64,000 nt of DNA. Source: Drosophila miranda. Lineage: Eukaryota > Arthropoda > Insecta > Diptera > Drosophilidae. Position numbers and translations under genes: made by a program. Below are positions 9,794-21,367 of this stretch, in pieces. How positions within the stretch are numbered: the stretch's first letter is position 1; each line of letters begins with the position of its first letter. Location: positions 17,958,336-18,022,335 of the forward strand of contig NW_022881614.1 in NCBI RefSeq assembly GCF_003369915.1. Direction: 5' to 3'. The notes beneath the pieces were generated by a model, which saw only the letters and a program-made list of their open reading frames with translations, was not told the DNA's origin and searched no databases.

Positions 9794-12700
9794 CTAGGTA
9801 TTTTTCGCATAGGCCAGTAGTTGCTGTGGCGTCCTCTTGGAGGCATCTTCCAGTGATGCCAGCACTGGGTCGCCCAGGTACTTCCTCCTTGCCCTTAAGA
9901 GAGCAGGACAGTTGCAGATGAGATGTTCCAGGGTTTCGGTTGCCCCAGGTTCGTCACATTTCCTACAACTGTCTCTGTTTGTGATGCCTAGCTTTGTTGC
10001 ATGCGCCGCAGCCAGGCAATGGCCCGTTAATATTCCCACTAATAATCTGCAGTCCTTCCGTGGTAGGTGCAGCAGGTAGTGGCTGAGTTTGTCATTGCGT
10101 TCCTTGCACATGATTTTCGAGGTTCTGCAGGCGGTGGTACTCCTCCACCTACATTCGGTTTGTGATCCGGCCTGCTTTTCTAGATCGCTTTGCAGCGTTC
10201 TGAGGGAGACAGGCACGTTCTCGGTTCTCGTATTCGCCAGCCCGACGCCTTCCTTAGCTAGTACGTCCGCCGTCTCGTTCCCTTCGATGCCCTGGTGGCT
10301 GGGAATCCAGTAGATCCGCACTGACTTTGTCGTGCTTAGGGTATCTAGTGCCTCCCTGCTCGCCAAGACATTTCTGGAACTGACTGCGGACGACTGCATG
10401 AATCTTATCGCCGCTTGGCTGTCGACGAATAGGTTGACCGCATCGTGTGCTCTTTCAGTGAGAAGAGCGACTTCCGCTGCTTTCCTGATGGCAAAAACCT
10501 CTGCCTGGAATATGCTACAATGGTCCGGTAGCTTATATGACAGCCTTATCTCAGGGTCTGTACAGTATAGGCCCGCTCCTACTCCTCCGTCCATCTTGGA
10601 GCCGTCCGTATATATATTGAGGGGCTCCGTTTGGTCTCTTCCGATTTTCCAGTCTTCAGGTCCCAAGGATGCAGTTGTTTTTACGTCGAGGCATGTTTGG
10701 GGGGTCATGTAATCAGTTGATCTGTTCATTTCCCTTCCAATTGAACTATGCCCGTATTCTTGTGGCGACATATTTCCTGAAGCGATGAGGCGTTGTGCTG
10801 CCTTTCCTGCAGTCAGACGGGCGTGGATGTCTAGGGGTTCGATTCCAAGTAGGGTTTCGAGTGCTTTTGTTGGGGTTGACCTCAGCGCCCCTGTAATACA
10901 GAGCAAAGCCTGTCGCTGAGTCCTTTCCATAAGCTTATGATACGTTTTCTTTCCAGTAGCTTGCCACCACACTAAGACTCCATACAGCAGAGTTGGTCGC
11001 ACCACCGAGATGTAAATCCAATGCATCAGAGCCGGAGATAGGCCCCATGTGCTGCTGAGCATCTTCTTGGATGCATAAAGCGCAATGGTGGCCTTCTTCA
11101 CCCTTTCCAATACATTGGGTTTCCATAAGTATGCTTATGTCGTCCGCATAAGCTGTTATTATTGGGGCCTTCCTTTCGTATCTCTTGATGAGGTCGTCGA
11201 CCACCAGATTCCACAGGAGGGGCGACAGGGCTCCACCCTGGGGTGTGCCTCTGTGTGCCTCTTTCACCATGGAAGCGGTGCCCCACTCTGATTGCACCCG
11301 TCTGCAACCTAGGAGGTTCCTTATCCACAGGTTGATTGCTGGGTGTGTATTAGTTGCTACCAGGCAATTTGTTATTGCTTCCGTAGCCACGTTGTTGAAT
11401 GCTCCGGAGATGTCCACGAATACTCCCAGTGCATACTCTTTATTGTGAAGGGCTTTCTCAATGGTAGCTACTACCGAATGTAGTGCGGTCTCCACCGATT
11501 TCCCTTTAGTATAGGCATGCTGGTTGGTTGACATCAGTCCCCCTACCTCATTTCTGATGTGTAAGTCCAGCAGCTTTTCTAGCGTTTTTAATATAAAGGA
11601 GGTAAGGCTTATCGGTCTATAGTCCTTGGGACTCGCATGGCTGCACTTTCCTGCCTTTGGGAGGAAGACAACTCTCGAGGTTCTCCATTGGATAGGGATA
11701 TAGCCAGTACTTATACAAGCTGTGAATATTGCGGAGAGCCATGGGGTAATCGCCTCTTAGGTCACCTGCATCATGGCTGGGAATATCCCGTCAAGTCCTG
11801 GTGCTTTTGTGCCCGCAAAGGAGTCTATTGCCCAGTGGATTCGCTTGGTGGTTAACAAATCTGTTGGGGGGTGTTGTTCCTCGGTTGCTAGGTCCTGGTG
11901 CTCTTTGGCATCAGCGACCTCGGTGCAACCAGGGAAATGTTCCTCCATTAGTGCTGTTAGGGCTTCGTCACTGCCCTCTGTCCACTGTCCGTCATCTAGC
12001 TTTAATTGGCTTTGTATGGTAGGCTGCTTAGAGAGCAGCTTCCGTAGCCGTGCGGTTTCTGGGACTTTCTCGATGTTGGAGCAGAAGGTCCTCCACGAGT
12101 TCCGTTGTGCTTTACGTATTTCCTTCTTGTAGCTCCTGAGTAGGAGTCTGTATTCCTCATAGACGATCCCTTCGTTCGCTTGTTTGGCGATCTTAAAGAA
12201 TTCCTTGAGGTTGTCCCTTTGAAGAGAGAGATCCCGGCTCCACCAGAGTGGCTTGGACCTCTTCTTCGTCCTCGAGGGTTTGCACGATGTGTGGTAGGCA
12301 TCCAGCAACGCGTTAGATAGGGTCTCTAGAGACTTTTCTATGTCCTCCGCGGATTTCACTGTGCCCGGACTCGCGAGCTTCGAAGTAACTGTCTTTTTAA
12401 ACTTTTCCCAGTTTGTATTCCGGGGGTTTCTATAGACTATTACCTTCGAAGAATGTTTGAAGTCGCACTTAAACTGAATGTACTTGTGATCTGAGAAGGA
12501 GGGTCTTTCAAGGACCCTCCAGCTAGATACCGTAGTACTGTTTCCCGTTGCTAGTGTTAGGTCTAGCACGTTGGATGAAGTCGGACCCACGAAGGTGTGC
12601 TCATCCCCGACGTTTGCTATATATAGATTAGTATAAAGTATAAAGTCTAAGAGTGACTCACCTCTGTCATTGATGTCGGTGCTTCCCCACACATTGTGGT

Positions 12701-13136
12701 GGGCATTGGCATCCGTCCCGATGACGAGTTGATAGTTTTTGGTGCCGGCTTCTGTCACCAGGCTCCTGAGTTCGTCGGGTGGTGCGGGTCTGTCGTGAGC
12801 CATGTAGCAGGAAGCCACCAGAAGGCGCTTTTCCTCGCTTTCCAGCATCACAACCGTCAGGTCATCCGTGCTGTAATGAGACATAAGGTAAGCATGGATT
12901 CCCTTTCGTACGAGTACGACGGTTCTGTTCCTGCTTACCGATGTTGCGTAGAACAGTTTGTGATTTGAGGACTTTAGTCCGGCCACTGAATTGCCTGTCG
13001 CAATCCAGGGCTCGTGGACTAGAGCTATGTCGGCGAGCCCTTGCTCCATGGCGATAAGGAGCTCCGCCGACGCTACCTTGCTTTTATGCAAGTTTAGCTG
13101 CAGCACACTCAGCATGGGTGGCTGGCTCACTTGCAT
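9794..13136 (-). pseudogene. LINE A ORF2 (endonuclease, RT, RNase H), broken
   Basis: Starts with ATG at 13136, overlapping ORF1 by 53 nt. The apurinic-like endonuclease comes first: LVHEPW, TDANAHHNVW and SDHKY. The frame then meets a single TAA stop at 11757-11759 and reopens in the same frame through the RT fingers and palm (GTPQGGALSPLLW, AYADD). Directly after YADD about 80 codons are missing relative to LINE B, and the frame shifts near 11110. The last part (9794-11110) has RT thumb, RNase H (YTDGSK, QAEVFAIRKA, DSQAA, GNETAD) and a Cys/His cluster (CRKCDEPGATETLEHLICNC). A nonsense codon plus an internal deletion make it inactive. Confidence 0.85.
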
Positions 13137-14535
13137 CCGACGGGTTGACTACTAACGTCAGGTCACCGTCTTCCTCGTCTTCGTCCTCAAGCGCAAGACC
13201 CTGGGCGGCCTCCACGATGGACTCGAGACCTAAGTCCTTTTCCACCTCGCCTACCTGCAGGGTATGCGCGTCCTTGTCCTCAGGGTGGCGCTTTTTGAGG
13301 CGCAGGTAGACGCTACCCATGCCCCACGCCATCTTCCCGAACTTGGGATACAGCAGATCCTCTGCCTCCTTGTTTATTTGGAGGATCACACATTGGCCCC
13401 CCTCGTTGGGTAGTGGGCTACCAATGTGTAGGATCCTCCAATCGGTCGTTGGCACGTCCGCGTTTTGCCGCTGAAGGAGCTTCAGCGCTCGGTCTCCCTG
13501 GATTGTGACGGGGAAGAGTACCTTCGCCTTAGGCTTGGACGGGATAAGCTCCCGGTCCACAACCTCCAGCTTGGCCCCCTCCCACATCGCCTCCAGTTGG
13601 CAGACCGTACGCGTCAGCCACCTTAGGGTTGGATCGTCGTTGCACTTTAGGATCTTAACCCCATTTAGCCACCCAGCACCATCGAACGTGGGCATAGGGG
13701 CCGCGGGGTCTTCTTCCATGTGTGCAAACAGTGCGTCGACGAGACGCGCGTGCACAAGCTTCCACTGTGCCGCTGACATCTTGCCGTTTTCCTCGCTCCG
13801 GTCGATGAGTGCCACGATCAAATGTCGTTTGGTCACATCGCTGACCTTCGCGTTCGATTTCGATGGCTTCTTGGCCACTTTCGGTGGAGGGGCTGCACTC
13901 TTGGGCCCGCGTTGCCGCTTGCTCGCCGGAGTGTCTTTAATGGCACTCTCAGTCGAGCGTTGCCTCTTGGTGGCCATCATCTCCTCCACCTTATTGGCAT
14001 ATTCGCCATTCGACGCCCTCATCTGTGGCATCTGGGCGTAATGTAGTCGGCCCTCCTCTACTCGCTGCTCGGCCCAGGCAAGCTTGACCTTCTCCTCCTG
14101 GGAGATGTCTACTTTACCTTGCAGCCGGCTTTTGATATTGAGGGCCGCTTTGTATTGTGCTTTGGCCTTCATCCCCTCCTTGGAACGCTTCGGCCCTTCC
14201 CTACGCAGGGAGCTGGTGCCTGGTTCCGGTGAGCGGAGAAGGCTCTCTTCCTCCGTCCTGCTCATAGAGAGCACGCTCTCCAGATCCGTGTCTGTGTCGA
14301 CTACGGCATCTGTGCGGCTCAACTTGCAGGCTGCGGAGTGAGTTGTTTTTGTTGTTGTTGTTGTGGCAGTAGCTTTACAACTGACTTGGCCTGCTCCCGC
14401 CAAGTCTGAGGTGTGACCGCTGGCGACACGCAGAGAGGATTGCTCCTCCCCGTGCCCGCCGGTGGTAGCAGTCACGCTTCCCACCGACGTTTGGGTTGAC
14501 ATCCCAACCCGTGCTTTCTCCTTCTTCGCCTCCAT
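13084..14535 (-). CDS. LINE A ORF1 protein, 483 aa, intact
   Basis: Starts with ATG and ends inside ORF2. The N-terminal ~240 residues are Ser/Thr/Lys-rich and low in structure, with a basic region around 200-240 (KRQRGPKSAAPPPKVAKKP). The C-terminal half has a folded region beginning HLIVALIDRS and containing AAQWKLVHARLVDALF, AKLEVVD and TTDWRILHIG, followed by an acidic tail (EDEDEEDGD). This layout matches the domain I know as DUF4780 in insect retroelement ORF1 proteins (from memory, not searched). There is no CCHC knuckle. The probable role is RNA binding in the LINE RNP. Confidence 0.8.
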   Translation of the reverse strand: MEAKKEKARVGMSTQTSVGSVTATTGGHGEEQSSLRVASGHTSDLAGAGQVSCKATATTTTTKTTHSAACKLSRTDAVVDTDTDLESVLSMSRTEEESLLRSPEPGTSSLRREGPKRSKEGMKAKAQYKAALNIKSRLQGKVDISQEEKVKLAWAEQRVEEGRLHYAQMPQMRASNGEYANKVEEMMATKRQRSTESAIKDTPASKRQRGPKSAAPPPKVAKKPSKSNAKVSDVTKRHLIVALIDRSEENGKMSAAQWKLVHARLVDALFAHMEEDPAAPMPTFDGAGWLNGVKILKCNDDPTLRWLTRTVCQLEAMWEGAKLEVVDRELIPSKPKAKVLFPVTIQGDRALKLLQRQNADVPTTDWRILHIGSPLPNEGGQCVILQINKEAEDLLYPKFGKMAWGMGSVYLRLKKRHPEDKDAHTLQVGEVEKDLGLESIVEAAQGLALEDEDEEDGDLTLVVNPSDASEPATHAECAAAKLA

Positions 14536-14803
14536 ATTTGGCCCGAGGGTCCATACTGGTTAATATTTTTCGGGGGGACCACCCCCTAGCGTTTTAGGCC
14601 TGACCGCCAGGCACCTCTAGCCATGGCCCTGGTTCGGTTCCCCCGACTTTGAATCGGGAAGACGCCGGACCATAGCCTTAGCTAGACACTGCATTACCCC
14701 GGACAGAGCAAGCGACAGTGCATTACCCTTGTCCCGGGTAATGCAGTGTCCATTGCCCAGCCGGCACCCTCGTGGAGGGTTCAGCTAGAGGATTTTCGCC
14801 AGC
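14536..14803 (-). promoter_or_regulatory. LINE A 5' UTR
   Basis: 268 nt of GC-rich non-coding sequence upstream of ORF1. It contains a repeated motif around GTGCATTACCC / GGTAATGCAGTG that can pair with itself. An internal promoter is expected in LINE 5' UTRs, but none can be pointed to here. Confidence 0.5.
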
Positions 14804-15115
14804 CAATAATAAAAGAAGAAACAACAAGTTTTATTTGCTGCAAGAAGACTGTACACATAGATGAATACATATATCATTTTTATTCCTTTCGATTTTATTA
14901 TTATGTTTCTAACACACATACTGCTCCCCTTCGAAGAATATTTTCTATTATTTAGGAAGGCCTTAGGTTAGGTTAGGTTAAGGCGGTAGCCGGGAGGGGG
15001 GGGATAAGAGCCTCCCGCCCCCAAGCTCACTTGGACCTATAAAAGGTCCGTTGTGTTGCCGCATGGGCATGTGCCCCTTCGCGTTGCCCGAACCGTGAGA
15101 GCATACTACTGCAGG

Positions 15116-18100
15116 TTAAGGGCAGTCCCATCCGGTGGCTTGGATGTATTTGGACAAGGTCCCTGGTTTGATTACGGACTGGTCCGAAATGTCCGTGAGG
15201 AAAGCGGCACCGAGAATACGAAGACGACGATTTCCAAGGGCTGGGCAGTGGCAGAAGAAGTGGGGGACCGATTCCTCCTCCTCCTCGTCGCGACAACTCC
15301 TGCAGAAGTCGTTATGAGGGATTGACAGTCTAGAGGCGTGAGTGCCGATCTTCCAGTGTGCCGTAATGGCTCTAGTAACTGCAGAGAACTGTGCTATGCT
15401 GAGTTTATACAGCTCTGCTGAGCGCTTCTTCGATCGATATGGCCATATCAATCTTGAGACTTTACAGGAAACGGTTTGCTGCCATCTCCTATTGGCATTT
15501 TGCTCGAACAATTCGTGCGTTAGGAGCCTGCACGTAGCCAAGGGCATCGCTACTCGTAGTACCCTGCCTGGCTAGCTCGTCGGCGGCGTCATTCCCCTCG
15601 ATGTCCCTGTGGCCGGGGACCCATATAAGGAAGAGATCTAACTGCTCTGCGATCTCGTGCAGAGACCTGCGGCAGTCATTTACAGTCGCTGAGTTCGACG
15701 ATATTGAGCCTAGAGCTTTGATAGCTGCTTGGCTGTCCGAGAAGACGCACACTAAGTGCGTATCTAGAAGTAGTTTGGAGACGATCGAAATGGCCTCCTT
15801 GATGGCTTCAACCTCCGCTTGGAACACACAACAGTGATCCGGGAGCCTGAAGCAATGACTGATGTTCAGCTCGCTGCAGTAGACTCCGCCTCCCACGCGG
15901 CCGTCTAGCTTTGAGCCATCAGTGTAGAAGTGGACCGCATTTGCAGGTCCTGGTTCGCCCCTCTCCCAGTCCTCCCTAGATGGGCTTTATACCTGGAAGG
16001 GCCTCGACAGGTGATCACTGGGGATACAGTAATCTGTCCTCTCTGGTAATTGCGGGAGTCTCATCAGGATTCCCGAGTGCCCAACCGCGGATGCTTTCCA
16101 CAGTCTGGCTTCTCTCATTCTGAGGGCGGAAAGTGGGGCCACCTTCTTTCCCATGAGATCCACAGGGAGGAGGTCCAGCACAGTATCCAGGGCTTCCCCT
16201 GGAGTAGTGCGTAGCCCGCCAGTTATGCATAGCTCTGCCATGCGTTGAACTCTGCTGAGTTTATTGAGGCATGTCCTTCTGTCCAAGGCTGGCCACCATA
16301 CCACCACTCCATAGAGCATGATTGGTCGTATGATGGCGGTGTAGAGCCACCGAACTATATAGGGGGTCATTCCCCATTTTAGTCCGATGGCTTTCCTGCA
16401 AGTATAGAGGGCCACTGTGGCCTTCTTTACTCTATCCTCTATGCTCAATTTCCAATCGAGCTTTCTATCGAGGATTAGGCCAAGATACTTGGCGTTGTTG
16501 CCGAAGACTAGCGTTTCCCCACATAGTCTTGGGGGAATCAGTACCGGAACTTTGTACTTCCTAGTGAAAAGCACCAGTTCCGTTTTAGACGGGTTGACGC
16601 CTAACCCGCATTTGTCTGCCCATTTCGACATTTTCGTGAGAGTACTTGTCATGCACTCACACAACGTCTGCGGAAATTTTCCGGCAACATCGTCCGCGTA
16701 CGCCACCACACGGTAGCCACCCCCCTCTATCTCCCGCAGCAGTGTGTTCACTGCCACGTTCCATAGGAGGGGCGAGAGGACTCCGCCCTGCGGTGTGCCT
16801 CTGCTGACAAATCTGGTACACGTTGACGTCCCCAGTGATGCCTCAACCGTCCTGCATTGTAGCATCTGATCGATCAGGCTCACCGTCCTGGAGTCAACTC
16901 CCAGATCCGTCAGTGCGCCCGTGATGGCGGTCGGAAGGATGTTGTTAAACGCGCCTTCTATGTCGAGGAAGGCTACTAGGGTGTACTCCTTAAAATTAAG
17001 GGACGCTTCGATGATCGATGTGATCGAGTATAGGGCCGTTTCGGTGGATCTTCCCTTCCGATAGGCATGCTGGGAGTCTGAGATCAGACTGGACGGAATG
17101 CACGCCGTTAGATGCAGCCCCAGGAGCCGCTCCATCGCCTTTAGAAGAAAAGACGATAGACTTATGGGTCTGAAATCTTTTGGGACAGGGTGCGAGGGCT
17201 TGCCTGCCTTGGGTATGAATACGACTTTGGTCTGAAGCCAGGTGTCAGGAATACACCCGTGGTAGAAGATTCCCTCGTATATTATTTTGAGCCAGTTAAT
17301 GGCTTTATGTCCCGCGTGAATCTGTTGGGCAGGGAAAATGCCGTCTGGCCCCGCGGACTTGTAGGGTTTAAAGCTTCTGATCGCCCAGGAAATGTTCTCC
17401 TGGCTTAGCAGTCTTAGGATGGCATTTGAGGCGACAGAAGGAGGCGCGAGGTAGTTGGGTCTGTTTTCATCGCAGCCAGGGAAGTGGGTATTTAGGAGTA
17501 GATTTAGCGACTCCTCGCTGGACGTAGTCCACGACTGGTCGGTGTTCTTCAAGTAGCCCAAGGTGGGTGCTGTCTTCGAGAGAACTCTGCGCAAGCGTGA
17601 GGCTTCTGAGTTACTCTCGATTTCGCTGCAGAACTTACGCCAGGAGGCGCGTTTGGCTTTTCTAAGTTCTTTGTTGTAGGTTGACAGACTGGCCTTGTAT
17701 TCGGCCCAGTTTTGCTCAACGTTTTCAGCCTTAGCTTTATTTAAGAGTCTCCGGGAGGCTTTCCGGAGTTCACCCAGTTTCGGATTCCACCATTCAGGTT
17801 TCTTCCGGCCTCTGTTCTTGCCAGAGGGGCATGCTTTGTCGAGCGCCTTATTGCAGGCGTCGGTAAAGATCTTAAGAAGACGAGTCGTGGCCTCCGTGGA
17901 GAACTCCTCCTCAGATGGGGGCTCAGGGAGAACACGACAGAGGTAATCAGAGTACCGAGTCCAGTTTGTCCGCCTGATGTTCCGGAATCGGACTGGCTTC
18001 GGTACTGAGAAGGAGAAGACAGTTTCCACGTACCTGTGGTCCGAGAAGGAGTGCTCTTCCAGGACTCTCCAGGATACAATGTTACGCTGTATCTCATGAG

Positions 18101-18673
18101 AGGCAAGCGTGAGGTCCAGTACCTCCTTGCGGTTTTTAATGATAAAGGTGGGATCACTACCCCGGTTTAATAAGACCATCTGAGTGGTCAGTAAGTAACT
18201 GAAAAGGTACTCACCCCTTTCGTTTGTGTCAGTGCTTCCCCACTGACAGTGATGTGCATTGGCATCGCACCCCACAATTAGGCCGATGTCCTTGGCCGAG
18301 CAGTCTGCGATTATAGCCCGGAGAGGCGCGTGTGGAGGGGGTCTGGTTGTTCATGCCCCATGTATGCGGATCAGATCCTCAGTGAGCGCTCCTGGCCTTC
18401 GAGGCTCACTGCGGAGTGGTCTTCATTGCTGAAATTTGGGAGCAAAAATAAGTGCAACTCTCTTTTTGCAAGAATGCAGGTATGAATTTTACCTGCGGTT
18501 TCAGCTACATATAGCTTGTAGTCAGAAGTCCTCAGACCGGAGACCCTGTTTCCGAGGATACAGGGCTCCTGAATGAGGACTATGTCGGCTCCACCCTTGG
18601 CCAGGTGGAGCAGTAAAGCAGCGCATGCTGCCTTACAATGGTGGAGGTTTATCTGCAGGAGCGTCAACGACAT
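15116..18673 (-). pseudogene. LINE B1 ORF2 (endonuclease, RT, RNase H), broken
   Basis: ATG at 18673 (MSLTLLQINLHHCKAAC). Endonuclease motifs IQEPC, CDANAHHCQW and SDHRY are present; the usual EPW is EPC here. A one-base loss near 18345 breaks the frame. RT keeps GTPQGGVLSPLLW and AYADD, but four residues after YADD (IAFS in the other copies) are deleted in frame. A TAA at 15984-15986 interrupts before RNase H. Another frame break near 15570, a 26-nt deletion, follows the RNase H block (SDSQAA, EGNDAADELA). The C-terminal Cys/His cluster CRSCRDEEEEESVPHFFCHC is present. Inactive. Confidence 0.85.
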
Positions 18674-20058
18674 TCCTGAGGCTCGCCTCCACCATTGTTG
18701 CTTCTAGATCGCTGTCAGGGGACTCCGGCTCCTCCCCGACAACGATGTGGCTGAGACCTCTGGCGAGGTCGCTCTCGTCGAACGCGTAGTCGTCCAAGAT
18801 GTCGTCCGACATCATGGACGCCGCATCCGACGCCGGGTTGTCTTCCTCGCACGAGGCCCCCTCTTTCGGGATCTCCGGCAGCTCCGGGTCTGGCTCGACC
18901 TCCGCTTGCCTGCCCTTGCGATCGGACTTGTAAGTGGATATGGTGACCTTCTTGTAGCCATAATCCACTACACCGTCCGACTTTGCGAGGAGATCAATGG
19001 ATTCCTCATTTAGGACGAGGATAATCTGGCGCCTCTGCCCTTGGATATCCTCCACCTTTGCCACCTTCCAATCGGCTGTAGGAAGGTGAAGGTTGCAGAA
19101 CTGCAGTAAACTGAGGATCTTCTCAGGCTCTGCAGGCTTAGCCGAGACCCACGCTCTGGCTCTCGGGCGACTAGGGACATCTTCCCACTTCACGGCCTCC
19201 AGTTTCGCCCCTGGATAGACCTCTTTTAGGGCCGCCACCGCCTTCATGTAGAGGGCCGCAGAGCAAGCGTCATGGCAGGCGATGGCTTTCATCTTGCCTT
19301 CATGCCACCCTGCGGCCTCACACTTTGGCGGTGGTCCGCCGTTCTCCTCCCGTTCCTGTAGGAACCGGTCCTGGAGCTCGTTCTCCACCAGGTGCCACTT
19401 ATCGCGAGGGACATGGCCGTCCTCGGCGCCCCTGTCCAGGACACCGATCAGGGTCTTGCCCCTCGCCACCTCAGCGAACGACCGGTTCACCCGCTTGGCT
19501 TGCTGGGCTTGGCCTGGCTGATTTGCGGGGTCCTCCGCTGAGCGTTGCCGCTTGTTGGGGCCTTGGCTGCGCCCTTTCCGGCTTTGGCTGGCTGGAACAG
19601 TGGAAGGATTGAGCAGGCCCACAGCCTCTGCTCCTTTCCTTCGGCTGACGCCTTGAAGTTCGGGTCGTCGTTGGACAGGATGAAAGCCGCTCGTCTCCTG
19701 TCCTGGTACGACGGCTTTCCTCTCCGTGGTGCAGAGACGCTGCCCGCCGGGGCTCCCATGGGTTCTTCGGTCCTGGTGCGCTTACCAGCCGCGATTACGC
19801 TCTGCTTGGCAGCCACCCAGGTATCTGCTTCGCCCTTGGAGCCACCCGACTTGGAAGGACCCGATTGGGTTTTCGGGCCCCCCTCGCTGCGGCTGCTGCC
19901 TGAAGACGGTGGACCGACTCAGTCTCCTTCCCCGTCTTCTTTGGACCCGGTTTCCCAGGCGCTGGTGCAGAGGGATTGGCTTGTCCCTCCGGTACTTTAA
20001 GAGGAGTACCGAGCTCCTTTGCGGCTTTGTTGGTTTTTATATATTTATTATTTGGCAT
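18633..20058 (-). pseudogene. LINE B1 ORF1, frameshifted
   Basis: Corresponds to the intact 480-aa ORF1 at 34614 and 43030, but is split into three overlapping frames (about 19795-20058, 19487-19816 and 18633-19622). The central part retains NRSFAEVARGKTLIGVLDRG and the DUF4780-like fold (PHLP/NLHLPTADWKVAKVED), with an acidic C-terminus. Small indels and a missing KTHLT stretch relative to the other copies show decay. Confidence 0.8.
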
Positions 20059-20545
20059 AGAAGTTCCCACGAGTAGGCGGGAAGGGGATGGGCACCCGAG
20101 GCATAGCCCGCTTGCCCCGGGAAGCCTGATTTAAACTGGAGGTCGGCAGGTATCCAGAGTCCGCATATTAGCGACCGGGCACCCCCCGGCCATGCATCCC
20201 TCGGCATATAACAGTGTCACCTTGGATTGGGGTAATTTCACTGAGAGTTTTCTTCTCTCCGCCCGACTACCATTCGCCAGCATCCTAGCAGAGACATGAC
20301 CGTGCTAGGACCTGTTTCCAGCCGCCCTCACGGGGAGAGTATAGTCGCACTTCCGCCGGTGTGTACAGTTACGGCGGGTGCTGGTTCGCTCGTGCCCACC
20401 TGTATCCTATGACGCGGAGCACAGTCGCCTTGGATCCAGGGCAAGCCATGAACCCGAGGCGCCTGTGCCCGTTCCGAGTCTACAGTTGTGACGAGCCGAC
20501 CCGACATCCGTTTATCCCCCTGTAGCACCCGACGGCTGACGGCCT
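20059..20545 (-). promoter_or_regulatory. LINE B1 5' UTR
   Basis: 487 nt, GC-rich, with no frame of its own. It is closely similar to 36057-36545 and more distantly to 42551-43029, showing that all three LINE B copies reach the same 5' end within about six bases. Confidence 0.6.
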
Positions 20546-20743
20546 AGGAAGGCCCTATTTTCAAAAGAATTTTTGTGTTGAGCTAAGCAAGACTCACACT
20601 TCTTAAACTCAATTCCCCAGCATGAAAACCCAATAGGCAGCCTACTTAATCGTTACAATACATAGTAAGCCTGACCAAAAAAGTCAGTGGACGGCTGCCT
20701 CGCCCCAACAGATTTTATTTCTCCCGTAAAATACGAGTAAATC

Positions 20744-21056
20744 ATGATTTACGGCATGCTGGTGACACTCTCGACGGCAATCTATACTACGGTGGCCACC
20801 CTTTGGCAGGTTCAACGTGAGTGTAGAAAGTGGAAAGATGATTTGGTTCGAGCGTATGAGCTGTATGACTGTCTGATCTGATCCCACAGAGACCCTAATC
20901 AATTGGATGATGTCGTTTAGTCTTTTCATTTTGGGTCTGTTCTGCAAGCCGTATTTGATAGTTCCCCTGTTGGCAGCTGGGTTCTTCATGGTGCGCCGGA
21001 TCTTGCTGCGGCGGGCAAAGCGGACCCAAGCCTGGAAATCGCCGGGTAACAACGAG
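20744..21056 (+). pseudogene. Array membrane-protein gene, copy 7, split by BEL/Pao element 1
   Basis: Exon 1 is 20744-20816 with a GTGAGT donor, and exon 2 begins at 20890. At 21057, within the codons after the basic stretch, a BEL element is inserted. The rest of exon 2 resumes at 27859 and ends TAG at 27956-27958. That 3' part also lacks one base (CCCCTCCTCACG for CCCCACCATCACG), so it is frameshifted as well. Confidence 0.8.
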
Positions 21057-21367
21057 TGAAAAATTAGAAGAGTTTTTCTAATCAATTACCGAAAACTTTT
21101 GGTGGCTGTAATTTAAATTATTTATTTGGCGGGGCGAAAAACTTGATACGCTCGATCTAATTCAAGGTTGGCGAACAACTATATTTTCTTCACAATTCAA
21201 ATCTCTTACTCTAGCTAACCTACGGTGTCAAAGCGGGGCGAATTCGCCAAGAGCGAGAGAGCGAGCTTTTATTGCGCTCCCGCTTTACCCTAGCCTAACT
21301 TACACTAGACTTCATAATTCAGATCAATAACTAATAATTGTGGCCATGGATGGAAGGTCACGCCACA
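21057..21367 (-). repeat. BEL/Pao 1, 3' LTR
   Basis: Begins TGAAAAATTAGAAGAG and ends CACGCCACA in plus-strand reading. Immediately inside it, on the element's sense strand, is CAACGGGGCCGG, the same purine-rich sequence that precedes the 3' LTR of BEL element 2, so it is the likely polypurine tract. Confidence 0.9.

Larger units (their letters stand above)
9656..14803 (-). mobile_element. LINE A: full-length non-LTR retrotransposon, LOA-like, with RNase H
   Basis: The target duplication CAATAATAAAAGAAG lies at 9641-9655 and 14804-14818. The sense-strand 3' end is (CCTAA)n, seen on the plus strand as GTTAGGTTAGGTTAGGTT at 9656. The layout is 5' UTR, ORF1, overlapping ORF2 with endonuclease, reverse transcriptase, RNase H and a cysteine-rich C-terminus, then a short 3' UTR. 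RNase H in ORF2 and ORF1/ORF2 overlap fit the LOA/I group of Drosophila LINEs; the clade is inferred from memory. ORF2 is dead (see its entry). Confidence 0.9.
14964..20545 (-). mobile_element. LINE B copy 1: full-length LOA-like LINE at the AAGGCCT site
   Basis: The target duplication AGGAAGGCCT lies at 14954-14963 and at 20546-20555 (there ending CCC). The sense 3' end is (CCTAA)n, seen as AGGTTAGGTTAGGTTA on the plus strand. ORF1 and ORF2 lie in the LINE A arrangement but diverge strongly from LINE A, so this is a separate family. Both ORFs are broken. The same family recurs at 31341 and 42551 at the identical unit position. Confidence 0.9.

Noticed and set aside
13118-13309. Plus-strand frames opposite LINE ORF1 and ORF2 (for example 13505-14041, 19545-20000, 35548-35901)
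   Set aside because: Shadows of GC-rich ORF1 on the other strand; no motifs.
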